Shown one piece after another: positions 52,279 through 62,186 of a DNA stretch of 64,000 bases. Under the pieces are notes generated by a model. It made no database searches and was not told the DNA's origin. It was given only the letters and a program-made list of their open reading frames with translations. Numbering within the stretch: position 1 is the stretch's first letter; each line of letters opens with the position of its first letter. The DNA comes from Pseudomonas fluorescens. Its GTDB lineage: Bacteria > Pseudomonadota > Gammaproteobacteria > Pseudomonadales > Pseudomonadaceae. The stretch lies in the NCBI RefSeq assembly GCF_000802965.1, contig NZ_JSAK01000002.1, positions 124,001 to 188,000 on the forward strand, in the 5' to 3' direction. The position numbers were made by a program, and so were the translations under genes.

Positions 52279-54403
52279 GCGCAGGCACTCCTTGCAAGTT
52301 GACGGATTCGAAGTGTCGACGGTGGCGTTCAAGGAATGACACCACGATCAACAGCGCCACGCGCATGCGGAACACCGACCACAGGTGTTCATGGACGCTG
52401 GAATGCAGCGCGTCCAGTTCATCGCCCAATGCGTGCAGTCTGTCGAGCACGCGATCCACCTCAATGTCGGGCCGACCAGCAACCAGCCTCCCGATTTCGC
52501 GAACCGTGGCGAACAATCGACTTTGCATCTGCGGGTTGAGCAACGTGTTGTTCTGCGTCTGCTGCCTGAGCTGGTTCAAGGCGATGCCGAGCGCCATGCA
52601 TCCCAGACTGACGTCGAACAGGTCTCGCGATGGCTTGTCCTGAATGGCGGGCAACAACCCCAGCATCATGGTCAAGCGGTCGACCATGCGACTCTCGAAG
52701 GCAAACTGGTTTTCATCGGTGGCCGGGGTTTTCAGCAAGGCGTAGACCTGCTCGCAGTTCTCCTTGTACAACCGGCGAATCCGCAACACCGGCCTGAAGG
52801 GGAATATCAGGGCATAGACACTCAATGCCAGCGTGGCCGCGCACACATAAGCGCCGGCAAACTCGAACCACTGGATCGCGCTGTTTTGTCCTGTCCCGGT
52901 GTTTTGCGGACCCAACAACAGACACGTCATCAACCCGAGCCCAATGCCCGTGCCGGTTGTGGCCGGGCTGGACAGGCCCACCGCAACCGCATACAGCAAT
53001 GGTGCCAACAGCAGCGCCAATAGCTCAAAACTACTGATCATCGGCACCAGCGCAAACTGCAGAAAGGACGAAAACACCAACGCCAGCGCAAGCCCCCGGG
53101 CAAAGCTCTGGGCAGCCAACAGCGGCCGGGGAAACGTCGCCATCAAGGAACAAAGAATCCCCACCACCACCATCCCGCCCCGGGCACCGTCCCATCCGGT
53201 TTCAATCCAGATCAGCCCGGCCACCATCAATGCGCAGTAAGCGCGGATGGCGTTCATCGCCGCCAGGGTGAAATCCAGATGCAACGGGTTGGCCTGACCG
53301 CGATAAACACTGCTGGCCTTGCGTCCGCTCTGGATCACATCGCTCAATTCCAGAATCGTTTCCAGCTGCTGCAGCATGCGCGCCTGTTCCCAGCGCAACG
53401 ACCATGACAGCGAGCGCAAAGTCGCTTTCAAGGGCTCGATCAGTTGCTCCGAACGGTAAGCCAGCGCGTCGAAACGCTTTTGTAACGCAGAAAACTGGCG
53501 CCGCTGCTCGCTCGACAGCGCTCGTCCTTCCCGGGCCAGTTCATCGAGAAAGACCAGTTCTTCGGTAAGCAAATGCTGTATTTCACTGGGGATCTCGCCT
53601 TCCCAGCGTTCCAGCAACAATTCGCGCTGATGGCGCAACGCGGTGAGCCTTGCCGTCAGCAGCACCAATTGATTGCCAAGCAATTGCACCAGATCGTCTG
53701 CACTACGCAACCGCGGCGCGTCGTAATACAAATGCCGGCGTACCCCTTCCAGAGCACTGATTTGCCCAAGCAGCTGCATTTGCCGACGATGAAAGTCGGC
53801 CTCGCTTTCCTCGGTACGAATAACGGCGGCGGCATGGGTCGCCAGCAACTTGATCACTTGGTCGATTCTGGCGAAGTAATCCTTGGCTACCGACTCCGGG
53901 CGCGCGGTGAGCAGACTGACGACACAGACACAGGCCACCGCCAGCAATGTCTCGGTCACGCGGGTCACGGCCAGCAAGAAGGTGCCATCCTGATCCGGCA
54001 CCGCCAGCAGCCCCACCACGACCGCCGTATAGCCACTGAGCACAAACGCCTGGGAGCTGGTGTAGCGCAACAAAGTGCCACCGGCAGTGCACAGCGCCAG
54101 CCACAACGACAAGGTAATAATGAAAGGCAACGGGGCCTGGGGGAAAATCGCCATGATAATCACGGCAACCGCCGCGCCCACGGTGGTGCCGATGACCTGA
54201 CCGAAACTGCGAGCCAGCACCATCCCGCCCAATGGCTGACTGATGATGACCACGGCCATGATTGACCACTTGGGCTGGTCGAGGTCGAACACAAAGGCCA
54301 GGTACAGCGTCAACAGCCCGGCGGCAATGGTTCTCAACGCGAACAGCAACACCCCGGGACCGGGGTGGATGATCGTCTTGAAGTATTGCAGTAGCGCCTG
54401 CAT
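52268..54403 (-). CDS. FUSC-family inner-membrane efflux protein (AaeB-like)
   Basis: The 711-residue protein has two clusters of about six membrane helices (one from residue 15, one from about 385), each followed by a long cytoplasmic region. This is the FUSC/AaeB arrangement. Landmarks are DLDQPKWSIMAVVIISQPLG in the first cluster and GARGGMVVVGILCSLMATFP in the second. AaeB exports p-hydroxybenzoate-type aromatic acids, and relatives give drug or fusaric-acid resistance. It is the first gene of FUSC-DUF1656-HlyD, whose adaptor is broken. Confidence 0.9.
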   Translation of the reverse strand: MQALLQYFKTIIHPGPGVLLFALRTIAAGLLTLYLAFVFDLDQPKWSIMAVVIISQPLGGMVLARSFGQVIGTTVGAAVAVIIMAIFPQAPLPFIITLSLWLALCTAGGTLLRYTSSQAFVLSGYTAVVVGLLAVPDQDGTFLLAVTRVTETLLAVACVCVVSLLTARPESVAKDYFARIDQVIKLLATHAAAVIRTEESEADFHRRQMQLLGQISALEGVRRHLYYDAPRLRSADDLVQLLGNQLVLLTARLTALRHQRELLLERWEGEIPSEIQHLLTEELVFLDELAREGRALSSEQRRQFSALQKRFDALAYRSEQLIEPLKATLRSLSWSLRWEQARMLQQLETILELSDVIQSGRKASSVYRGQANPLHLDFTLAAMNAIRAYCALMVAGLIWIETGWDGARGGMVVVGILCSLMATFPRPLLAAQSFARGLALALVFSSFLQFALVPMISSFELLALLLAPLLYAVAVGLSSPATTGTGIGLGLMTCLLLGPQNTGTGQNSAIQWFEFAGAYVCAATLALSVYALIFPFRPVLRIRRLYKENCEQVYALLKTPATDENQFAFESRMVDRLTMMLGLLPAIQDKPSRDLFDVSLGCMALGIALNQLRQQTQNNTLLNPQMQSRLFATVREIGRLVAGRPDIEVDRVLDRLHALGDELDALHSSVHEHLWSVFRMRVALLIVVSFLERHRRHFESVNLQGVPALAH

Positions 54404-54615
54404 GGGAACGCTCGTGGACCGTTATCCAGAAAGCGTAGTCACAGCATCGGGGTCCCGACAGGTTTCAGTGTCGACGGCACTCGTAGGGCATTTCGTTGAT
54501 CAATCGGATGGCCGCTTGGCCGGTGAAACCCCCTTAAAGAGGGTCAAGGTTTGACTCACAGCCCTCCCTGACCGAAGCTGACCCCTTTGCAAAAGCTTCC
54601 CAGCCCGGATTCTGC

Positions 54616-55671
54616 ATGTTCAAGTCCCGCCGTTATCTACTTATCAGCCTTTGCGTCCTGTTCGCCATCGTCCTTGCATGGACGTTTCTGCGCAGTACTA
54701 CCCCTGCAATACCGGAGGCCATCAAACGCGGTTACAGCGAAGCATTGACGAAGGCCCGTGCCGGCCAGCCGGGTGCGGCGCGGGTGCTTTACCAGCAACT
54801 GGCTCGCCCCGATATTTCACCGAAACGGCGCGTGTGGTTGCATGCCGAACTGCCCAACTACCCCAGTTCCGTGGCCCTGAAACTGGCGGATGCGGACTTG
54901 CAGCATGAGGCGCCCGAGGTACGTATTGCGGCGATCAAAAGCATCAGCGGCTTGGTGCCCAGTGGTCAGCGCAGTCTGTTGCTCGGGCCGCTGCTCGATG
55001 ACAGTGACCAGAATGTGCGCTTTGCTGCGGTCAACGCTTTGCTGGGGCTGTCGCCGGATGATCTCGGCTTGTATTTCGGGCCTCTGGAACAGGCCATCGA
55101 TGCCTGGCAACAGGTATTGAAAAGCGCCCCGGAAAGCGCTGAAAACCAATATCAGCTGGCCCGCTTGTACCTGCACAACGCCGAATTCAAAGAGGCACAA
55201 CAGGCTCTGGAACAGACCTTGCGCCTGGCGCCCGACAACCTGCCGGCGCTGGTGATGCAGATTGAAGTGCTGGATAAACTCGGCCAGAACGACGCGGCCC
55301 AACAGCTGTTGGCCAAACAACTGAAGGCGCAACCCGACTCGGCGTATCTGCAACACGCACTGGGACTTTGGTTGTTGCATCACGATCAAAGTGAGTTCGC
55401 CCTGCTCGGCCTTTCCAAAGCGGTGGAACTTGAGCCTGACAACAAGGATTACCGCTACGACTTGGCCACCACGTTGCACGGAGAACAAGAGCTGGAAGCG
55501 GCGCAGAAGCAGTTGCAGGAAATCGTCCAGCGTCATCCGAATGACCGTAAGGCGCGGGTCTTGTTGATCAATTACTGGAAAGAAAGCGGACAACTGCAGA
55601 ACGTGCAGATTCTGTTGGCGCAGCTTGAGCAGATGAACCCGGATGATCCGGCTTTGCAGCAGGGGCTTTAA
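54616..55671 (+). CDS. TPR-repeat protein with N-terminal membrane anchor
   Basis: The 351-residue protein begins with a signal anchor (YLLISLCVLFAIVLAWTFL). A HEAT-like stretch follows (ALKLADADLQHEAPEVRIAA, DQNVRFAAVNALLG). At least four TPR units come next (AENQYQLARLYLHNAEFKEA, QQALEQTLRLAPDNLPALVM, and so on to PNDRKARVLLINYWKESGQL). It probably sits in the periplasm attached to the inner membrane as a scaffold. It is divergent from the FUSC gene. No partner can be named. Confidence 0.85.
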   Translation: MFKSRRYLLISLCVLFAIVLAWTFLRSTTPAIPEAIKRGYSEALTKARAGQPGAARVLYQQLARPDISPKRRVWLHAELPNYPSSVALKLADADLQHEAPEVRIAAIKSISGLVPSGQRSLLLGPLLDDSDQNVRFAAVNALLGLSPDDLGLYFGPLEQAIDAWQQVLKSAPESAENQYQLARLYLHNAEFKEAQQALEQTLRLAPDNLPALVMQIEVLDKLGQNDAAQQLLAKQLKAQPDSAYLQHALGLWLLHHDQSEFALLGLSKAVELEPDNKDYRYDLATTLHGEQELEAAQKQLQEIVQRHPNDRKARVLLINYWKESGQLQNVQILLAQLEQMNPDDPALQQGL

Positions 55672-55673
55672 AG

Positions 55674-55750
55674 CAAAGATCGCAGCCTTCGGCAGCTCCT
55701 ACAGGGGAATACTTTCAACCTGTAGGAGCTGCCGAAGGCTGCGATCTTTT
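55674..55750. repeat. REP-type inverted pair
   Basis: Facing GATCGCAGCCTTCGGCAGC and CCTGTAGGAGCTGCCGAAGG units lie directly after the TPR gene. Confidence 0.88.
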
Positions 55751-55860
55751 TGCTTACAAAAGGTTGAACGCTCGTCTCGGTCAATGGTCAAGTGAAACAG
55801 GCAGTCGATTGCGGCCTTAACGCCCGCAGCCTCGTTCCCCTGGTCAAAAGAGGGCATTTT

Positions 55861-57363
55861 TTGTCTACATCCAATGAGTTCATCAGTGCAAAAGCCGCCA
55901 CCGGCATCGAAGGTCTGGATGACATTCTCGATGGCGGATTATCCCGTGGTCATGTGTTTTTGCTGGAGGGTGAGCCGGGTACCGGCAAAACAACCGTCGC
56001 GCTGCACTTTCTAATGGCCGGCGCCCGCGCCGGCGAACGCTCTTTGTACATCACCCTGTCCGAAACCGAGCGCGAACTGCGCCAAGGCGCGCGCTCCCAT
56101 GGCTGGGAACTGGACGAAAGCGTGCATATCTTCGAGCTGACGCCGCCGGAAAGTCTGCTCAATGCCGAGCACCATCAATCGCTTCTGTATTCCTCGGACC
56201 TTGAGCTGGGTGAAGCGACAAAGCAGATTTTCGAAGTGGTCGAACGGGTCAAGCCGACCCGCGTGGTGCTGGATAGCCTGTCTGAAATTCGTCTGTTGGC
56301 GCAAAGCTCTTTGCGTTACCGCCGGCAGATCCTCGCGATCAAACACTACTTCGTGCGCTATGACGCCACGGTGGTACTGCTTGACGACCTGACCACCGAA
56401 TCCCTCGATAAAACCGTGCACAGCGTGGCCCACGGGGTGATTCGCCTGGAAGAGCTCACGCCCAACTATGGCGCCGAACGCCGGCGGATCCGCGTGGTGA
56501 AGTACCGTGGTCAGAAATACCGTGGCGGCTATCACGACTTCACCATCATGGCCGATGGTGTACACGTGTTCCCGCGCCTGGTGGCTGCCGAACATCGCGG
56601 TCGTTATGTGCGCCAGCAGTTGACCAGCGGCATCGCGGAAATGGATGCGCTGCTCGGTGGTGGCATTGAAACCGGTTCGAGCACTTTGATTCTCGGGCCG
56701 GCGGGCACCGGCAAATCCCTGATCGCCATGGTCTTCGCTGCAGCCGCTGTAGCGCGGGGTGAAAAAGCGGCGCTGTTCATTTTCGATGAAGAACTCGGCT
56801 TGCTGTTCGAACGCATGAAGAACATCGGTATCGACCTCAAGGCCCTGCAAGGCACCGGCAACCTGATGATCGAGCAAGTGGATGCCGCCGAACTCTCCCC
56901 TGGCGAGTTCTCTCACCGGGTGCGTCGCTGCGTCGATGAGGGCGAGATCAAAACCGTGGTGATCGACAGCATCAACGGCTATCAGGCGGCCATGCCCGAA
57001 GAGAACGCCCTGGTGCTGCACATGCACGAGCTGCTGCTGTACCTCAATCGCAAAGGCGCGGCGACATTCATGACCGTCGCCCAACATGGACTGGTTGGCG
57101 ATATGCAGGCGCCGGTGGACATTACTTACCTGGCCGACACCGTGATTTTGCTGCGCTACTTCGAAGCGGTAGGCAAGGTACGCCGGGCGATTTCGATCAT
57201 CAAGAAGCGCACCGGCAGCCATGAATCAACCATTCGCGAATATCGCATCAGTTCCAATGGCATGACCATCGGCGAACCGCTGGATTCATTCCAGGGGGTA
57301 TTGCGCGGTGTCCCCACCTATATAGGTGCGAGCAATCCGTTGCTCGGGGATGAAGCCCCGTGA
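55861..57363 (+). CDS. KaiC-like double RecA-type ATPase
   Basis: The 500-residue protein has two KaiC domains, with Walker A LLEGEPGTGKTTVA and LILGPAGTGKSLIA and catalytic Glu pairs in TLSETERELR and FDEELGLLFERM. In the second domain the segment aligned with the cyanobacterial phosphosites reads ITYLADTVILL, so Thr422 sits at the Ser431 position and Tyr423 at Thr432. No KaiA or KaiB is nearby. The gene overlaps the start of a hybrid kinase, suggesting that the two work together. TTG 55861 with AGAGGG upstream is preferred over GTG 55792. Confidence 0.9.
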   Translation: MSTSNEFISAKAATGIEGLDDILDGGLSRGHVFLLEGEPGTGKTTVALHFLMAGARAGERSLYITLSETERELRQGARSHGWELDESVHIFELTPPESLLNAEHHQSLLYSSDLELGEATKQIFEVVERVKPTRVVLDSLSEIRLLAQSSLRYRRQILAIKHYFVRYDATVVLLDDLTTESLDKTVHSVAHGVIRLEELTPNYGAERRRIRVVKYRGQKYRGGYHDFTIMADGVHVFPRLVAAEHRGRYVRQQLTSGIAEMDALLGGGIETGSSTLILGPAGTGKSLIAMVFAAAAVARGEKAALFIFDEELGLLFERMKNIGIDLKALQGTGNLMIEQVDAAELSPGEFSHRVRRCVDEGEIKTVVIDSINGYQAAMPEENALVLHMHELLLYLNRKGAATFMTVAQHGLVGDMQAPVDITYLADTVILLRYFEAVGKVRRAISIIKKRTGSHESTIREYRISSNGMTIGEPLDSFQGVLRGVPTYIGASNPLLGDEAP

Positions 57364-59030
57364 TGATCCGTGAAGCAACATCAGAACGAGCGATCATCCT
57401 GGCTCCACAGGGACGGGACAGTCAGGTTGCACTGATGTTGCTCAATGAGGCCGGGGTCGACGGGATCATCAGTAGTGATTTGCCGAAACTCTGCCGTGAA
57501 CTGGAAGAAGGTGCCGGTCTTTTACTGATCGCTGCCGAGGCATTGTTGGGCTACGATCTTGAGCCACTTCTTGGTCTGATCGATCAACAACCTGCCTGGT
57601 CAGACCTGCCCATCGTCCTGCTGACCCACCACGGCGGTCCGGAACAGAACCCGGCGTCACGTTTCGGCCCGCAACTGGGCAACGTCACCTTCCTCGAACG
57701 GCCTTTTCACCCGGAAACCTTGATCAGTCTGGTGAACACCGCACTACGCGGTCGCCGACGACAGTACGAAGCCAGGGACCGGCTGGTCGACTTGAGTCAA
57801 AGTGAGCTGCGCCTGCAAAACACCCTCGAAACCCTTGAGCAGCAGGTTGAAGAGCGCACCGCACAGTTGCGGCACAACGAAGAGGTCTTGCGCCAATCGC
57901 AGAAAATGGAAGCGGTTGGCCAACTCACCGGCGGCATCGCCCACGACTTCAACAACATGCTGACCGGCATCATCGGCAGCCTGGAACTGTTGCGCCGGCG
58001 CCTGGCCCGTGGGCGCACCGAGGATCTGGACAGCCTGATCGACCTCGGCGTGACATCCGCCAATCGCGCGGCGGGACTGACTCATCGTCTGCTGGCGTTT
58101 TCCCGCCGCCAGTCACTGGACTCCAAACCGGTGGAGATGAACAATCTGGTGGTGTCCATGGGCGAGTTGCTGCAGCGCAGCATCAACGAAAGCATTCGCC
58201 TGGACATGCAGCTGAGCGAGCAACTATGGGTGGCCGAGGCCGATCCCAATCAGCTGGAAAGCGCCCTGCTCAACCTGGTCATCAATGCCCGTGACGCCAT
58301 GCCCGACGGCGGCAATCTGGTGGTAACCACCGCCAACCGCAAACTGGACGCCGAGTTCACCAAACCCCACAGCAATTTACAGCCCGGCGACTACGTAGTT
58401 CTGAGCGTCACCGATAACGGCTGTGGCATGCCGGAAAGCACCATCAATCGTGCTTTCGATCCGTTCTTCACCACCAAGCCTATCGGTCAGGGCACGGGGC
58501 TTGGGTTGTCGATGATCTACGGTTTCAGCAAGCAATCGCGCGGGCACGTGGCCATTCAAAGCGAAGTGGGCGAAGGCACCACGGTCAGTTTGTTCCTGCC
58601 GCGTTTCGGCGGCGACCTGCCGCAGGACTACCCCGTGGACAATCATCATCCATTGTTCGCTCAGGACGGTGAAACGGTGATGATCGTCGAAGACGATCCG
58701 GCGGTGCGGGCGTTGGTCAGCACGGTGCTAAGTGACTTGGGTTACGCCTTTGTCGAGGCCTGCGATGCCGACAGCGCGTTGCCGATCTTCGATTCCACCC
58801 AGCGTATCGACCTGTTGATCAGCGACGTCGGGCTACCCGGCATGAATGGCCGGCAGCTGGCAGAAATAGGCCGACAGTATCGGCCGGGACTCAAGGTGTT
58901 GTTCATCACCGGCTACGCCGAACATGCGGCGGTGCGCGGTGGTTTCCTCGATTCAGGCATGCAGATGATCACCAAACCGTTCACCTTTGACCTGTTGACG
59001 GCGAAAGTGCGAGAAATGATCAGCGTCTGA
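57363..59030 (+). CDS. hybrid histidine kinase with pseudo-receiver N-terminus
   Basis: The 555-residue cytoplasmic protein has an N-terminal receiver-like domain of about 125 residues in which the phospho-Asp position reads [10 protein letters not shown], so it lacks the acceptor. A coiled coil follows, then a HisKA region with the phospho-His in [17 protein letters not shown], an ATPase domain ([36 protein letters not shown]) and a C-terminal receiver with phospho-Asp in [13 protein letters not shown]. Its ATG overlaps the KaiC-like stop. No membrane segment is seen, so the input is probably the KaiC-like protein or an internal cue. Confidence 0.92.
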   Translation: MIREATSERAIILAPQGRDSQVALMLLNEAGVDGIISSDLPKLCRELEEGAGLLLIAAEALLGYDLEPLLGLIDQQPAWSDLPIVLLTHHGGPEQNPASRFGPQLGNVTFLERPFHPETLISLVNTALRGRRRQYEARDRLVDLSQSELRLQNTLETLEQQVEERTAQLRHNEEVLRQSQKMEAVGQLTGGIAHDFNNMLTGIIGSLELLRRRLARGRTEDLDSLIDLGVTSANRAAGLTHRLLAFSRRQSLDSKPVEMNNLVVSMGELLQRSINESIRLDMQLSEQLWVAEADPNQLESALLNLVINARDAMPDGGNLVVTTANRKLDAEFTKPHSNLQPGDYVVLSVTDNGCGMPESTINRAFDPFFTTKPIGQGTGLGLSMIYGFSKQSRGHVAIQSEVGEGTTVSLFLPRFGGDLPQDYPVDNHHPLFAQDGETVMIVEDDPAVRALVSTVLSDLGYAFVEACDADSALPIFDSTQRIDLLISDVGLPGMNGRQLAEIGRQYRPGLKVLFITGYAEHAAVRGGFLDSGMQMITKPFTFDLLTAKVREMISV

Positions 59031-59038
59031 AACATCCC

Positions 59039-59130
59039 CCTGTAGGAGCTGCCGAAGGCTGCGATCTTTTGATCTTGATTTAAGAAAGAACAAGATCAAA
59101 AGATCGCAGCCTGCGGCTGCTCCTGCACGG
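59039..59130. repeat. REP-type inverted pair
   Basis: Facing copies of TGTAGGAGCTGCCGAAGG...GATCTTTTGATCTT separate the convergent kinase and receiver genes. Confidence 0.88.
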
Positions 59131-59132
59131 AA

Positions 59133-59510
59133 TCAGGACAGCATGTCCTGCATGATTTCCTGCAACACATCCAGATCGAACGGTTTGCCCAGGATCGGCG
59201 CCTTGCGCGTGATCGGGCTGTCGGTCTCGCGAATTTCCTGCGGATAGCCGCTGATAAAAATCACCTTCAGTTCCGGTCGCAGTTTTACTGCCGGCTCGGC
59301 GATCTGCACGCCGGAGATTCCGCCAGGCAGGCGGAAGTCGGTGATCATCATGTCCAGGTGCGGCTTGCTGGCGAGGATTTCAAAAGCCTGCTCGCCGTTT
59401 TCGGCCTGCAGCACCCGGTAACCCTCCCCCGACAGATAGGCCGACAGCACCATCAGAATCGAGGGGTCATCTTCGACGATCAATACGACGTCTTGTGCAT
59501 CTTCACTCAT
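59133..59510 (-). CDS. single-domain response regulator
   Basis: The 125-residue lone receiver has the acidic pocket LIVEDDPSILMVL, phospho-Asp in MMITDFRLPGG, and the conserved Thr/Ser-Lys pair around FISGYP and GKPFDLDVL. It has no output domain, so it would act through phosphotransfer or protein contact. It lies 77 bases downstream of the receiver-kinase gene on the same strand and converges on the KaiC/kinase operon. Confidence 0.92.
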   Translation of the reverse strand: MSEDAQDVVLIVEDDPSILMVLSAYLSGEGYRVLQAENGEQAFEILASKPHLDMMITDFRLPGGISGVQIAEPAVKLRPELKVIFISGYPQEIRETDSPITRKAPILGKPFDLDVLQEIMQDMLS

Positions 59511-59587
59511 GGGAAGCCTTTGTTCGGTCAATAGCTGCTGATACGACCGTGGGGTCGTTCAGAGGTTGCGTTTATCTGGCTGTTTTC

Positions 59588-60769
59588 CTACAGCGGCAGA
59601 CAAACGCGAAACAGGGCGCCTTCGCCAATCCGGCTTTCGACGGTAATGGTACCGCCATGGGCGGTCACAATCTGTTCGGAAATAAACAATCCGAGACCCA
59701 GCCCCGCAACCGCGTGTTTGGCTGTGACGCGCTCGAACTGCTGGAAAATCCGTTGCTGGTTTTCTTCGCTGATGCCAATCCCGAGGTCTCGCACCTCCAC
59801 CCGGGCCTGATTGTTCTCACTGTACACCTTCACGGTGATCGGACTCTTGGCACCGTACCGCAAGGCGTTGGTCAGCAGGTTGGAAATCACCTGTTCGATG
59901 CGGAACTCGTCCCAGTTACCGACCACCGGTTGCTCGGCTTCAAGGGTTACGGAGGACTCGGCGGCATCGATCTGCGCGGCAAAGTTCTGCAACAAATTGC
60001 GCACCCGCTCGGACAGATCGAAGCGCGACGGTCGAATCGACAGCTTGCCAGTGCGAATCCGCGAGACGTCAAGCATGTCTTCAATCAGGCGGATCAGGCT
60101 CTTGATCTGCCGTTCGTCGCGATCAACCATCGCGTGCATCTTGTCGAGGGTAAACGCCGATGCGTTATCCCGGGCCAAGTGCATTTTGCGCAATTGGGTT
60201 TCGAGAATCAGGCCATTGAGCGGCGTACGCACTTCATGGGCAACGATGGACATGAAGTCATCGCGCATGCGCACGGCCTGCTCCAGCTCCAGTTGCGTGC
60301 TCTGCAACCGCTGGAGCAACGCCTCTTGCTCGCGGCGGCTCTGCTCCAGCGCTTCGACCTGTTGTTTCATGGCCTTGCTCTGGCGATACAAATCGACGAA
60401 GACGTTAACCTTGCTCTTGACCGCGTGGATATCCAGCGGCTTGTGCAGGAAGTCCACGGCGCCGCTTTCATAGCCTTTGAACGCGTAATTCAGTTCGCGG
60501 CCCGCGGCACTGACGAACACGATCGGGATGTTTTTGGTTTTTTCCGTGCCGCGCATCAACTCGGCCAGTTCAAAGCCGTTCATGCCGGGCATCTGCACGT
60601 CGAGAATGGCCATGGCGAATTCGTGTTGCAGCAACAACGACAAGGCTTCGTCCGCCGACAACGCCTTGTACACGATACGGTCTTCACGCTTGATCAGCGC
60701 TTCAAGTGCCAACAGATTTTCCGGCAGATCGTCGACGATCAGCAGTTTGGCCTGGATATTACTTAGCAT
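59588..60769 (-). CDS. receiver-histidine kinase (REC-HisKA-HATPase)
   Basis: The 393-residue cytoplasmic protein has an N-terminal receiver (LLIVDDLPENLLALEAL, phospho-Asp in AILDVQMPGMNGFE, Lys in DFLHKPLDI). A coiled coil leads to HisKA with the phospho-His in DDFMSIVAHEVRTPLNGL, then the ATPase N, G1 and G2 boxes (QVISNLLTNALRYG, RDLGIGIS, GLGLGLFISEQIV). It overlaps the CheB-like gene by seven bases and is the fourth gene of the minus-strand signalling operon. Confidence 0.93.
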   Translation of the reverse strand: MLSNIQAKLLIVDDLPENLLALEALIKREDRIVYKALSADEALSLLLQHEFAMAILDVQMPGMNGFELAELMRGTEKTKNIPIVFVSAAGRELNYAFKGYESGAVDFLHKPLDIHAVKSKVNVFVDLYRQSKAMKQQVEALEQSRREQEALLQRLQSTQLELEQAVRMRDDFMSIVAHEVRTPLNGLILETQLRKMHLARDNASAFTLDKMHAMVDRDERQIKSLIRLIEDMLDVSRIRTGKLSIRPSRFDLSERVRNLLQNFAAQIDAAESSVTLEAEQPVVGNWDEFRIEQVISNLLTNALRYGAKSPITVKVYSENNQARVEVRDLGIGISEENQQRIFQQFERVTAKHAVAGLGLGLFISEQIVTAHGGTITVESRIGEGALFRVCLPL

Positions 60770-61356
60770 GCGATTCGTTCCAGCTCGACAAGCAGACGGC
60801 CGATGCCGTGGATAGGGAGAATGTGGTCTGGCTGATGAAAGTCCAGTGCAGCCAGCGGCATGGTGGCGACCTGCGCCTCGTCCGGGTCCTGAATAATGGT
60901 CAGGCCGCCACGGTGCTTGACCTGCGCCAGACCGTGGGCGCCATCGCGGTTGGCGCCGGTGAGCAACACAGCGGCCAAGGTAGGGCCGTATGCATCCGAG
61001 GCGGACTCGAACAGGAAATCGATGGCTGGTCGGGAGTAATGCACGCGGTCTTCCAGGCTCAAGGAAAAACTACGGTCGTGCTCCACCGACAAGTGATACC
61101 CAGGCGCCGCAAAGTACAGCGTGCCGGGTTCCACCGGCGTCTTGTCATGGGCTTCCAGTACGGGCAGCGACACTCGCCGGGCGAATACCTCGGCCAAGTG
61201 GCTGCGGCGCTCGTCTGGCAAGTGCAGCACAACAATGATTGGCAACCCAAAGCCCTCGCGCAGCGGGGCAAGGATGGTCAGCAACGCCTCTACGCCGCCG
61301 GCCGATGCACCGATGACGATGGCTTCAATGGACGGCAAGCCCGTTTCACTGTTCAT
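60763..61356 (-). CDS. CheB-type methylesterase domain protein
   Basis: The 197-residue protein is a CheB catalytic domain without the usual receiver. The Ser nucleophile lies in IVIGASAGGVEALL, the His fits VVLHLPDERRSHLAEVF, and the Asp lies in LLTGANRDGAHG. CheB enzymes demethylate chemoreceptor glutamates. Here it is encoded with CheR and kinases but no chemoreceptor or CheW, which points to a non-chemotaxis use. ATG 61356 overlaps the cheR-like stop (ATGA). A longer upstream frame is discarded. Confidence 0.92.
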   Translation of the reverse strand: MNSETGLPSIEAIVIGASAGGVEALLTILAPLREGFGLPIIVVLHLPDERRSHLAEVFARRVSLPVLEAHDKTPVEPGTLYFAAPGYHLSVEHDRSFSLSLEDRVHYSRPAIDFLFESASDAYGPTLAAVLLTGANRDGAHGLAQVKHRGGLTIIQDPDEAQVATMPLAALDFHQPDHILPIHGIGRLLVELERIAC

Positions 61357-62186
61357 GATTTGCGGTAAATCCGTTCCTGTTTGACCAACGGTTCGAACTG
61401 ATTGCCGAAGGCTGAAAAATCCGGGGTTTCCTTGCTGCCAAGCACCAGAAAACCACGGTAGCAAAGAGATTCATGAAACAAGCCGAACGCTCGATCCTGA
61501 AGTTTTTTATTGAAGTAAATCAATACGTTGCGACATGAAATTAATTGAGTCTCTGAAAAGACACTGTCGGTCGCCAGACTGTGATCGGCGAACGTCACGT
61601 TCTCACACAGCGACTTGTCAAAAATCGCGTAGCCATACGCCGCCGTGTAGTAGTCGGCGAATGAACGCTGGCCACCTGCCTGTTGGTAGTTGGAAGTGTA
61701 GGCGCGGACATTCTCCATGGAGAAAATCCCCTGCTTGGCTTTGTCCAGCGAGCGCGGATTGATGTCGGTGGCGTAGATGATGGTCCGATCGAGCAAGCCT
61801 TCCTCACGCAGCAAAATCGCCATCGAATAGACTTCTTCGCCGGTGCTGCAACCGGCGATCCAGATCTTGATCGATGGGTAGGTCTTGAGCAGCGGCACCA
61901 CTTCCCGGCGAATCGCGAGGAAGTGCGACGGGTCGCGAAACATCTCACTGACCGGAATCGTCAGCAATTGCAGCAGCTGCATGAACGCCGTCGGGTCGTG
62001 CAGGACCTTTTCCTGCAAGGCCGAAATGGTGTTGCACTCGAACTGGCTCAGCGCGTGGCTCACCCGGCGCTTGATCGATGCGCCGGAGTAATCGCGAAAA
62101 TCGTAGCTGTACTTGAGGTAGATCGCCTCGATCAACAAGCGCAATTCGATTTCGCTGTTCCGTTCGCCTGAATAATTGCGCTCCAC
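61353..62186 (-). CDS. CheR-type methyltransferase
   Basis: The 277-residue protein has the CheR N-terminal helical domain (IYLKYSYDFRDYSGASIKRR) and SAM-binding domain (IWIAGCSTGEEVYSMAILLR, IIYATDINPRSLDKAKQGIF, LISCRNVLIYFNKKLQ). CheR methylates chemoreceptor glutamates; in hybrid-kinase clusters the target is not established. The start GTG follows the hybrid-kinase stop with no gap. It is coupled to the CheB-type gene by a four-base overlap. Confidence 0.93.
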   Translation of the reverse strand: MERNYSGERNSEIELRLLIEAIYLKYSYDFRDYSGASIKRRVSHALSQFECNTISALQEKVLHDPTAFMQLLQLLTIPVSEMFRDPSHFLAIRREVVPLLKTYPSIKIWIAGCSTGEEVYSMAILLREEGLLDRTIIYATDINPRSLDKAKQGIFSMENVRAYTSNYQQAGGQRSFADYYTAAYGYAIFDKSLCENVTFADHSLATDSVFSETQLISCRNVLIYFNKKLQDRAFGLFHESLCYRGFLVLGSKETPDFSAFGNQFEPLVKQERIYRKS

